A stretch of DNA of 64,000 nucleotides, taken from assembly GCF_963678975.1 (NCBI RefSeq), contig NC_089274.1, positions 26,015,053-26,079,052 of the forward strand, given 5' to 3'. The notes under the pieces are model-generated. The model saw only the letters and a list, made by a program, of their open reading frames with translations. It ran no database searches and was not told the origin of the DNA. The translations under genes and the position numbers were made by a program. Source of the stretch: Dysidea avara. Taxonomy: Eukaryota > Porifera > Demospongiae > Dictyoceratida > Dysideidae. Each line of letters starts with the position of its first letter. Positions within the stretch are counted from its first letter, which is position 1. This document shows, piece by piece, positions 24,510-34,395 of this stretch.

Positions 24510-25830
24510 CTGTAGCCCAGCACCCAAACGTAATCTCAGAACAAGAAGTGAGGAAAAATCAGGTAGCTGAACTCAGAAGGCACAGACCTACCCCTTACCT
24601 GGGGCTGCAGATCAGCCCACTTGGTGTGGTCCCATAAAAGGAAAAATTCAACAAGTGGAGGATGATTATGGACCTATCCTTCCCTCAGGGTCATAGTGCA
24701 AATGATGGCATCACTAAAGAGAGCTACAACTTCCACTACACATCCATCAATGAGGCAGCAGAACAAATCCCAGCATTTGGTTCAGGTATCTTAATGGTAA
24801 AGATGGACTTTTTGTAACATCTCTGCAGCCCCAGAGGACAGGCACCTTTTCTGGAATGTCTTGGGATGGTCATTTGTCTGTGGATAGAGTAGCCCCATTA
24901 CTATTTTCAGCCATTGCTGACACACTTCTATATATCATGCTCGATAATGGAGTGTCTTGGGAAATACACTACCTGGATGACTTTATTACCATTGGTGCCC
25001 CAGATTCCCCAGAATGTTTCAGAACATGCAAACCATGCAAGCAATCTGTAGAGAGACGGGCCTGCCACTGGAACCTGAGAAGACTGTGGGTCCCACTACT
25101 ACACTGACATTCCTGGGGATTGAAATTAACTCAGTGTCACTTCAACTCTGTCTTCCACATGACAAGTTAGTGGATCTCACAGAATCCCTCACCCAATGGC
25201 AAGAGAAGACTTCCGCAAAAAGCGTGACCACTTGTCACTTATAGGGTCGCTTTCCCATGTGAACAAGGTTGTTTATGCAAGCAGGGTATTTTTATACCGT
25301 CTGATAGACCTCTCCACTACAGTACACAACCCAGAGTATGTTATATGCCGAAGCCCGCTCTGACATTGAGTGGTGGTATCAATTCATTGAGGTGCATTCG
25401 CTACTCTGATCACAGATGCCTCTGGAGATTGGGGGTGTGGTGCCTATGTGGATACATCCTGGTTTCAACTTCACTGCGCTGGACACCTAACTGATGCTCA
25501 CGTCTCTGTGAAGGAATTAGTTCCCATTGTTATTGCAGTAGTGATCTGGGGTCACAAATGGGTCGGGAAAGCTATCCTGGTCCAGTTGGACAACACAACT
25601 ACAGTTGTGGCTGTCAACAGTCATAGCAGTCAGCACAAGGATACAGTGCACATGTTACACTGTCTGACATTCCTCATGGCAGTGCTGTTTGATCGCTGAG
25701 CACCTATCAGGGAGTAATAATGCTATTGCTGATGCTTTGTCACGAAATAATCTGACTCACTTTCAACCACTGTTCCCACAGGGAGCACCAGAGCCAAAAT
25801 ACCATGTCTACAGCAAGTATTTAGGGGTAT
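24510..25830 (+). pseudogene. DIRS-like retroelement RT and RNase H remnant
   Basis: Broken + frames carry LQISPLGVVP, then KWRMIMDLSFPQG and NDGI (RT start, about 24,605-24,710), WEIHYLDDFITIG (RT catalytic YLDD, about 24,958-24,996), TLTFLGIEI (about 25,105), LIGSLSHVNKVV (about 25,240), an RNase H segment DASGDWGCGAYVD (about 25,410) and ADALSRN (about 25,732). This sequence set is typical of DIRS/Ngaro-type pol. Several frameshifts and stops make it a fossil. Confidence 0.75.
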
Positions 25831-26282
25831 ACGTATCACACAAGCGGCTTCCTCTTCAATGCTTGTACCACAGCAGAGGCTACCCCTCGTACCTGATATC
25901 ATTTGTCAGATTAGACAGACATGGGTGCAGAGAGGATTATAACTAGTCTTTGTTGATCTGACATTATGTCAGATCAAAGTCAAAGCTGATCTGACATTGT
26001 ATGGTAATGCTTAGCAGCATGCATAAGCATACCAACTTGGGGCATACCCCCTGAAAACAAAAATTGGATTTTCAAAGCTTGGATGTGAGTATTTTGACAC
26101 CCAAACTCCTTAGCAGCCATGCACTGTTACATTGGTAAACCACATACATAATAAATCTGTAATAATAACATTATGATGATTTGATATGAAACTATCCAAT
26201 GTGATGTTTTGTGACATGTATCTATATCAGTTATGGTTTTAACTGCAAGACATTTAAAACCCCTTTAGAAACCAATAAGAGA

Positions 26283-26345
26283 ATGTGTGAGCATGTGGTA
26301 GAATGGTGCAGATTGCACTTCGTTGAAAGGTGCAGATTCGATTCC
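26283..26345 (+). repeat. tRNA-like (SINE-type) remnant
   Basis: TGGTAGAATGG resembles a pol III A box and GATTCGATTCC a B box, at tRNA-like spacing, followed by T-rich sequence. I could not fold a full cloverleaf, so a tRNA-derived SINE head is more likely than a gene. Confidence 0.4.
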
Positions 26346-26589
26346 TGAAATAAGACAACTTTTTCTTTTTTGCTTTTTTGAACCTTTTTTTAAAAAGCTG
26401 TTCGACTGCTCTTTTAGAGTCGCTGATTGTTCTATTAGAGTATATCAATCTTTTTTAGCAGAAATTGATCAGCCATCCTTGACCAGTTCAGTAGGTAATT
26501 GGGCAGTCTTTGAGCCAATTGGTTGGTAAATGTCCGATGGCTGACCGTTATAATCCACTCTGCATGGGAGAGAACCACCCTTGATGACA

Positions 26590-26760
26590 ATAAGCGAATG
26601 TTTTGAGCAGCCTTTATGATGGCTTTCTTTGGCTTCATGCAGTCGGGAGAACTTTGTGCCAAGAGGGGATATGGCAGTGACACTCTCCCCTCAGGACATC
26701 ACAGTCGATAATGTCCACGACCCACAATTGCTAAAAACTATTTTATATCGCACAACACTA
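26590..26760 (+). pseudogene. DIRS-like tyrosine recombinase remnant
   Basis: A + frame reads AAFMMAFFGFMQSGELCA, and a shifted frame then reads SPQDITVDNVHDPQLLK. The pattern 'FFGF.R.GE' followed by '.L...D' is that of the DIRS/Ngaro tyrosine recombinase. It follows the DIRS RT/RNase H remnant in the expected order, which strengthens the assignment. Confidence 0.55.
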
Positions 26761-27343
26761 GTACTTAGCATCTATCCTTAAATATAAACATCCACATTAC
26801 AACAATTCAGTTCCTTGGCAATATGTTCCCTTTGGCGGTCAGAACTACATACTACAATCAAGTCAGTTAACAAACTAGACAGACCAATTAGGGTATGTAG
26901 ACAGGCTTATCACTATCCATAGATATGTCAGTAATAGGCCAACAAAAGTGCATTACACAAATTATACCCTGTACTCAGAAATGCATGCCTTACACTATGT
27001 AACATATATACCTCTTCACTGACAGGATAACTATCACATGAGGTATGTATCTAATCATAGGGTCTGCCTAACAGGTTCCTAGTACCAAGCGCATAAATAG
27101 GGGAGCCATATAAAATCTGGCTGGACCAGGCTACCTGAATCACAATAATGTCAGCTAGGCTGCTCCAGTATGGCATCCCCTGATCATCTGCCAAACTATA
27201 ATAATAGTCACACACATGGCTATCCAGATACACCCGATATAGCGTGCAGGAAGTTAATGGTCAATTGCCAAAACATCTTGTAGTAATTACTGATACTGTA
27301 CTTACATGTCCAATGTTCCAACAAACACACAAATCATGTGTAC

Positions 27344-30300
27344 CTTTCTTGAATGGTTTATCCACAGTAGCACTTGGTTGATGGGCATCCAGTAGTTGCC
27401 ATGTATCATCATCAGGTATGACATCATCCTGCATCATGTCTATCCTCCTGCTAGACTGTACACGCCACACACCCATGAAATCATGTGATCATATTACATG
27501 TGTGTAGCTTACCCTTCGTAGCAGGTGTGATTTGGGTGTCTCCTCTGTGTCACTATGGTAACCACCACCCATGTCCATTTCTGGTGCATCATCAATTTCC
27601 ATGGTATCCACTAAATAAGTACAAGGAAACTTAAAGAGATATATTAACCATTTGTGCACACATCAATATCTGAGCTCCCACAGGGTTGGAAGCAACATGT
27701 GCTGTAACTTTCAAATAATTACTCCTCTTGCTACATAATTTTTGTGCAAACATGTGTTCCTAAGCACATTACAAATACGCAATTGTTCCGTTAGAGTATA
27801 CACCACTACTCAGGGCTGGAGGAAGCAATCTCAGGCACTGAAAGTTTCAAAAAGACTGCTATAAAAAGTTACTTTGTTGTGTTAAAATCCTACTTTCATT
27901 TAATCATTTTCAATATACGTTGATACTGTGTTAGAATACGTCTGATTACTTATTAGAGTGTCTTGGGTCCAGCATTTTCTGGACCTATTCCTCATCTTTG
28001 ACACCTATCTACTGCCACTTCTTTATAGTGACATTAACAATTGCATACATCTCAAACATAGCTAAAGTCATGGCCTCATTAATAATACAACTTTGTTATA
28101 CACGGTGGCCATATCCAATAGGTCCCAAACATGAGTAACATGACATCTTCATTATTGAGGTCATGTTGTTTGGTCCCAAAGGTGTGTAGCCCTACAAAAA
28201 TGAGGTTCTACTAGAATTGTTCCCTATGGTGAGCTACAGTGTAGTGAGACTTTTGTTTAGCCTCCAATCTTCAAAAGCTGCACATCCTAAATGAATTGAC
28301 ATCTATCACTATCACACAACATACACACATATATTATATACATGTACACAAGTGACTCACCACCATTAGCAACTGGTGTTACTGCCTCAGGAGCTACAGC
28401 AGAAGTGTCCAAGTTCAATGGAGGTACTGGTGGTATATTTCGAGGAGGCAAGCCATGTTTTCCGTCAATATAAATGCGACTCATTGGCTCCAGTAACAGT
28501 GCCCCAGAATCATGAATTGATCCAGTATTCATCTATAGGTATAAAGTAGAAACTTACATACAAAGATCAGGATATTTGATAAGGTAATATGGTGTTCCAT
28601 TGGCCCAGTGTGAACATATAATGGCCACTACACTCCATGGCTTCTGTTCTATTTTCTCAGCACTTTGTGGGCCTTCGTTAAAATCCGGAATGGACCGGAC
28701 CGGACCAGAATTTTATTGTTGAGGAGCGCGTATCCAACTAAAATAAATTTAGGTGCGCTTGCAAGGGATACAGTACGTGGACTCTGTTCTTCATTTGCAC
28801 TCAGGGCACGATTCTCCACTGATCGCCAGAGTGGCTGATGGTAATTTCGAAGCAAATATAGTCGTATACTGGTATATATACAAGTTTGCGAAACGGAAAT
28901 GTAGTGTGTTACAAGGACTCGATATTCTCACCGTAGCTAACAATGGCGGCGAGATACAAGCTAGTTTAGACATGTCATAGATGATATAGCTAACTGGACT
29001 GATCTGTATACATACCGTACGCAAGGAAATTTTGACGTAAGAAAAATTTGACTAGCTAATCAAACCCGATTCGGCGTCAAATTCTCTTACGTATAAATTT
29101 CCTTGCGTATGGTATGTAGATCAGTCCTAGTGTATTATCTGTGACCAGTCTTAGCTAGCTTGTATCTCGCCGCCATTGTTAGCTACGGTGAGAGTATCGA
29201 GTCCCTGTAATAGCTACACTACATTTCCGTTTCTCAAACTTGTATATATACCAGTATACGACTATATTTGCTTCGAAATCACCATCAGCCACTCTGGCGA
29301 TCAGTGGAGAATCGTGCCCTGAGTGCAAATGAAGCACAGAGTCCGCGTACTGTATCCCTTGCAAGCGCACCTAAATTTATTTTAGTTGGATACGCGCTCC
29401 TCAACAATAAAATTCTGGTCCGGTCCGGTCCGGTCCGTTCCGGGTTTTAACGAACGCCGCACTTTGTGGCTACAAACTTGAAGCAATTGACCCAGTGGAT
29501 TACTGTTGGTGGAGCAGTAGGTATCTGGGTTGGGCAAGCTTAGCTCAGAACTTCATGGTAGAAATACTTATCAAAAACCTGACATACATAGATATAGCCA
29601 TATAAACATATAAAACCTAAAACCTAAATGCTGTTAACTGTTCAGGAACTATACTCTTTGCATAGTGAGTGCATGTGGACCTCCCCTAGAGACCATTCTA
29701 TACACAGGAAGCAAATCATTTAAATTTACAGAACCATCTACTCCAATATAACAATCATTATTTTGACATGAACTATTTTAATTGTACAGTCATGGTTTTT
29801 TGATTTGACAATAATGCTGATGCTTAATTTTCCAGTACTAACTACAAGAAGCACTCTTGTCACTCACAGTTGCCATTAATGTGGACACCTACTCACTCAA
29901 ACACACACATATTAACATACACACTAACACACTAACACACACACACTTATTAACATACACAGAATCATATATCATGCCAAAAAAATATGCTAATGAGGTA
30001 CACAGATTGTAGTATATGGTGTTCAGGTGTAATACACATCATGATATAATGTACCTTGTAGTCTTGCTTGTTGCCTAGTATTTCACCAGAATGACTGTAA
30101 GAAATATGTACACACAGTAAACCATGTACTTCATTAGCATTTGACATTTTAATAGCATGAACAATACTACCGTTTTAGTGATATATCGCGATATTTTGAA
30201 AGTATTGATATCGCGATATTTTGTTATAAACTATCGTGATACCATGCCTGTACTTTCTGTCATTAAAAATCCATTTGTTATGCAGTACTAGGCTAAGAAT

Positions 30301-33140
30301 CTTTGTAAATGATAAAGTCCACCCATCTGGTTTCCCCTGCAGAGAGGTGTGAACACCATAACAACCTCAAAGCATGTGTTACAATAACTGTTACTGTAAA
30401 CAAGGATGATAGTGGCTAGTTTGCTATCACCTATAAGGACTTCCTGCAGGAATGCTGAGCAATATGCTATGTAGCACCAGCTATGATTGACTTATTTGTA
30501 AGTATCGTGAACTATTCAGTATTGTGAATAGTGGCTTTAGTATCGATCGTGATACTAAAATGGCAGTATCGCTCAGCCCTACTATATATGTATAACGGAT
30601 GAGCACCCTCACAGTATACAGTATGAATACGTTCTTAATGCAATGGAACCTCTAAAAACATTTTGCTGGCAACCACAACGTAATTTTGTAATGCTTTTCC
30701 CCTGCAGAATTGTCATACGTACATCCCTGCTCTATCCCAAGTAATGTTGCATAATATGGCTCTGCCAGAGTGTCGATAAAAATGGCAAATGCTACCAGAC
30801 TCATTTATCCATGCCTATGCACACAAAGGGTGGAGGAAAAGAAACAGCGACTACTTCTCCATAATGGACACTTTGGGACCATAAATCCTTATTCCTTTTT
30901 GGCTGTAATATACAAGTATTACTAAAGAGACATGGCCTAACCTATGAAGTGACCACAACATAATTGACATGATCACTATCACAAGGTGGTAACTATATAG
31001 TGATCAGGTTCTGTACAACATGCTAGTGTAAAGGGAATTACACAAGTCTCACCTTCTCAAGGCACTGCCTTGTTTCTCAACATCTTGTAATGGTATCAAT
31101 GCCAGAGGTGTCCGTGGTAACAATGCAACATTGTGCTCCTAACAAATATAACACATATGAAGTGTCATTACATGCACAACATCTTTGGATTAATTTGAGG
31201 GAAATATATCTAGTGAATTCTGTTACATATTAGTTAATTTGGAGAGTACGTACATTATGATTGGAGAATTGGTGCCAGGACCATATTTTTGGCAGATACT
31301 GGTGTATCTCTAATTTAATCAATTTGCCTAATTATTGTTGTCAATTAAATCCTGTACACAGTAATTATAACTTCTAGTCCATAGGGAATATGATTGAATT
31401 CAGTCCCTAATAACCTGTTGACATGCCATACAGAAACACTATAGATGTTCCCAAAACAACTGGTCTCATGAAGGTTACCATGTACTTAAAAAAATTTAAG
31501 AGGACAGACTTGTGCTGTTTTATTTCCTTGGGGCCGCCAAATCTTCCAGTACTTCATATTATTGGATCCTTCTATGTATCCATGAAACCGTTTTTGTTGA
31601 AATTTTGCAAGCCTAAAAAACTCCAAATGCAGGTATCTGCTATTATACATCCCTCACTTGGAATTTGTTTAACAGTGGAACCTCGGTTATCTGAGTCCCA
31701 GTGGTCTCAAGTAATGGAAATACTCTAATAGAACAGTCATTTAAATTCAGGTACAGATAAATGAGGGTTGGATGACTGGGGGCATACTGTACCTGTAATA
31801 TGTGCATCTGATTAATAATAAAAGTTTGCAAAAGCTTTAAGCAAATAAAATAACCTCACCACGAGTGATTAGCAGCCACCATGTGTACCACCAATATTTG
31901 GAGTCCCATTTCTGTGGAAATAATTCATGTGGAGCATACTGCAGAAGCTAGTGAAGACCTTTTCAACAGATTGGTCATGTATCCCATGTGAAATTTCATA
32001 CCTTGTACCGCTGACAAACTTCTAGCGTTTCTTCTCTTGTACAGTTGCACCATGTGTTGGAGTGTCCACATGCACTTATCAACCATGATTAAGTACAAGA
32101 AACAAGTGTGCACTTAAATAATATGCGCTTAACAACCAGACTCTATGGCATTTTCCTAGTTGTGACTTTTGATGCACTTAGGAGCAGCAACTTTTGTAGT
32201 GATACCTTGACTGTTCAGCTGGCCTCTTTATTGAGGGAATATTGTGTTAGTTTTATGTTTGGTCCCAGTCTGCAGTATGGGCCACTGGCCTAATTAATGA
32301 AGTGCCCTAGTTTATTAACAAAAATTACATAGAATGGAAAATACATCAGGACTTGGCATCTACAACAAGGTGGCCTTATTACTGAGGTGGCCACTAAGTG
32401 AGGCTTCACTGCATGTAGTGTAGTAAACATGGTAATATGAAGCAACTAATAATACCAAGCTTGTATACTGAGACACTAATGCAGACAAACTTACCTTTCC
32501 AGCATATTCCACCATGTCAATATTTTTTGCTTCTTTGATGTCGTCCAGGGACAAAAACTGGTATTGCTGCAAAGTGGACAAACAAATGTAGCCACATTAT
32601 ATGTTGTTCACTGTGACTCACCCCATCACCACTTTGCCCCAGGGCTGCAGAAACATCAGCATCATGTCCTTGGGCGTCCACCGATGAAGCAAGCCCTTCT
32701 TTCCTGACAGGTATATTATACAATGACGTCACAGCTTCACGAGGTTTTTATATTACTGACTTTTTGCTGCTAATCATATTCAAGGTCTGATATACTAGTT
32801 TATGCAGGTATTCGATCTGTGGGAAGGGAAACAGAACGATATGCTAGCACCACCTACTACTAAAGATCATATACACCTTTTTGCTGTACACACAGGCGGA
32901 TCCCTGGATAACCAGGGCAGCCTCTGCGAAGTTCATAACGCTGGCGCCATTATCAAACGAAATGGTGATCCCCTCGATCTAAAACGAAAGGAGAAACTAA
33001 CGTGACATGTCGAGTATCTTTAGCGTCCTGATCACCTCGTGTAAATACTCCTCGAGATACTTGGCAATATTGATATTCCAGTTCTCAGTAAGATCCCTGA
33101 TTGGCCTGAGCAAGTGAGCAAAGCGACTTTCTGGTTCCAT
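27344..33140 (-). CDS. NCAPH2: Condensin-2 complex subunit H2, N-terminal ten exons
   Basis: This encodes the kleisin-associated H2 subunit of condensin II, a chromosome-compaction complex. Ten exons on the minus strand: 33140-33036, 32978-32877, 32816-32761, 32703-32622, 32566-32495, 31138-31053, 30094-30055, 28532-28361, 27610-27513 and 27455-27344. All have GT-AG borders and compatible phases, giving 308 codons plus one base. Conserved family segments read [18 protein letters not shown] at the start, then [57 protein letters not shown] and, last, WQLLDAHQ...KPFKKG. In human H2 nearly 300 more residues follow KPFKKG; I could not find them. The DIRS-like recombinase remnant ends about 600 bp downstream, so the gene may be truncated or may have a very long intron. 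The short first introns contrast with transposon-filled later ones. The start lies 99 bp downstream of the CTU1 stop, on the same strand. Confidence 0.88.
28670..29458. mobile_element. Mutator-like (MULE) foldback element, long inverted repeats, 10-bp TSD
   Basis: The 789 bp element has arms of about 340 bp that are inverted copies of each other, ending GGCCTTCGTTAAAA and, reversed, GGCGTTCGTTAAAA, followed by GGACCGGACCGG. It is flanked by GCACTTTGTG at 28660-28669 and 29459-29468. Long inverted repeats with 9-10 bp duplications are the Mutator signature. The centre is another MITE (29015-29112). It sits in an intron of NCAPH2. Open frames at about 28,753 and 29,179 are mirror images of the same arm. 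Confidence 0.88.
29015..29112. mobile_element. 98 bp MITE with TA duplication, nested in the MULE-like element
   Basis: The ends are CCGTACGCAAGGAAATTT and the complement AAATTTCCTTGCGTATGG, flanked by TA on both sides. A 193 bp relative lies at 58043-58235. It forms the loop of the surrounding foldback element. Confidence 0.8.
30163..30581. mobile_element. hAT MITE, second copy, inverted and end-truncated
   Basis: This is the reverse complement of 16,964-17,385 at high identity. The right end (ATCGCTCAGCCCTA) is intact, while the left end has lost its outer dozen bases. No TSD is readable. It is in an NCAPH2 intron. Confidence 0.85.
31674..31800. mobile_element. pogo-like MITE, partial
   Basis: It starts CAGTGGAACCTCGGTTATC, matching the end of the element at 36449, and contains the TACTCTAATAGAACAGTCA motif at 31721. 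The right end is unclear. Confidence 0.4.
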
Positions 33141-33239
33141 TCTTTGTACAAATTTTGCCGCCACAACTTACTCCACTACGCGCACTATAATATAATTCTT
33201 AAATAAACAATACAAAATATACACGCTATAAATAAAACA
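33141..33239. promoter_or_regulatory. Short CTU1-NCAPH2 intergenic spacer
   Basis: Only 99 bp separate the CTU1 stop from the NCAPH2 start, both on the minus strand. It must hold the CTU1 3' end and the NCAPH2 promoter, unless the two are transcribed together. No TATA box is clear. Confidence 0.4.
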
Positions 33240-34319
33240 TTAGAAATCATATGTGGGTTTGTCATTGGTGGTAAATTTTGTCTTACAGCTACATGAACCG
33301 GAGCATTTTTCTCCTTCGCTATCTTCTGCTTGTTTCAGTTTCTGCTTTGCTATGTGAGTTTGTAGATTAGCTGCAGTTGCTTTTCCTATGCCAAGACGTG
33401 GTAGGCCACGATTTAGTCCCTCCAACAAAATACAAGCCTTACAGAGTTCCTGACTTGATATATAGCCACACCTTAAACATGTTCCTTGCACTGGTAACTT
33501 CACATCACCCTTAACTGACAGGCTATCACCGGAATGTATTATATCAATGATTGTTGATGGTCGAATAGACTCAAGATCTTTTAAATAAGTTCTGGCATGT
33601 CCCCTGTATGCATTTGGTGAATAGATACACTCTGTAGAAAAGTAGTCCAACTTTTTAAAGTAAGCATACATCACAATTTCTTTTTCATAGGTGTACTTGA
33701 ATGGTTTGGAGCGTGGAATTGATCCCTCAATGCCTGTAGTTATAGCAGTACACCGCTGTAAGCGAGCAATGTCTCCTCGTAATATATTCATCAACACAGT
33801 CTCAGCAATGTCATCTGCATTGTGGCCGGTAACAATTTTTTCAACACCTAGCAACATGGCTCCCCTGTCTAGAGCTTGACGACGGAACACACCACAAAAT
33901 GTACAGTTGTTCTTGAGACCAATCTGCTGCACTATCTTATCCATAGTCCAACCATACAATTCTTCATAGGAGACTATTTTTAATGGCAGCTCGTATTGTT
34001 GTTGGTTTCTTTTCACAGTCTCTAAGGAGTCATCCCTGTACCCCGTTATTCCTTCATCCACAGACAACAGTAGTAGTTCCAGTCCGTATTTGTGTCGTTC
34101 GTTTAACGTCTTCATAACGTGTGCCAGCACCGTTGAATCTTTACCGCCGCTAGCTGCTATCGCTACTTTCTCTCCCGTCTTGAATAACTTGTTAGAGACA
34201 ATTGTGTGGTGGACTTCGCTCTCGAATATTGAAAAGAAACATTGTCTACACAACGCTTCGCCATTCTTAGGTCTCTTCAACACTGCGTTACCGTCACATT
34301 TGCAACATTTCACAGGCAT
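33240..34319 (-). CDS. CTU1: Cytoplasmic tRNA 2-thiolation protein 1
   Basis: An intronless 359-residue frame, full length for the family. CTU1 (NCS6/ATPBD3) adenylates and thiolates U34 at the wobble position of Lys, Glu and Gln tRNAs, with CTU2, using sulfur passed from URM1. Visible features are N-terminal zinc ligands (C5/C8 region and C24xxC27), the PP-loop SGGKDST at 57-63, [10 protein letters not shown] with C139xxC142, GHNADD at 165-170, and C-terminal pairs C281xxC284 and C293xxC296. The last 25 residues are Ser/Cys-rich and variable. It is divergent from the gulonolactone oxidase-like gene across 76 bp and in tandem with NCAPH2 downstream. Confidence 0.97.
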   Translation of the reverse strand: MPVKCCKCDGNAVLKRPKNGEALCRQCFFSIFESEVHHTIVSNKLFKTGEKVAIAASGGKDSTVLAHVMKTLNERHKYGLELLLLSVDEGITGYRDDSLETVKRNQQQYELPLKIVSYEELYGWTMDKIVQQIGLKNNCTFCGVFRRQALDRGAMLLGVEKIVTGHNADDIAETVLMNILRGDIARLQRCTAITTGIEGSIPRSKPFKYTYEKEIVMYAYFKKLDYFSTECIYSPNAYRGHARTYLKDLESIRPSTIIDIIHSGDSLSVKGDVKLPVQGTCLRCGYISSQELCKACILLEGLNRGLPRLGIGKATAANLQTHIAKQKLKQAEDSEGEKCSGSCSCKTKFTTNDKPTYDF

Positions 34320-34395
34320 TCTAAACAGTGGGCGTTACATAGAATACGGTGAACTTTATTTAGAATTTTCGAGTAAATATTTAGCTCGAAAATCA
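34320..34395. promoter_or_regulatory. Bidirectional promoter with palindrome
   Basis: Seventy-six bp separate the divergent starts of CTU1 and the oxidase gene. At 34365-34393 lies a near-perfect palindrome: arms ATTTTCGAG and CTCGAAAAT around TAAATATTTA. It is immediately upstream of the oxidase ATG and could be a factor-binding site or a 5' leader hairpin. That it is regulatory is inferred from position. Confidence 0.5.

Noticed and set aside
27051..27233. Eleventh exon of NCAPH2
   Set aside because: The minus-strand frame is open but shows no resemblance to the H2 C-terminal half and lacks a clean acceptor.
28753..29370. Two similar proteins of 60-75 residues on opposite strands
   Set aside because: They are mirror images created by the arms of the foldback element.
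31868..31920. Trp-rich minus-strand exon between NCAPH2 exons 5 and 6
   Set aside because: Exons 5 and 6 already join in phase and match the family order without it.
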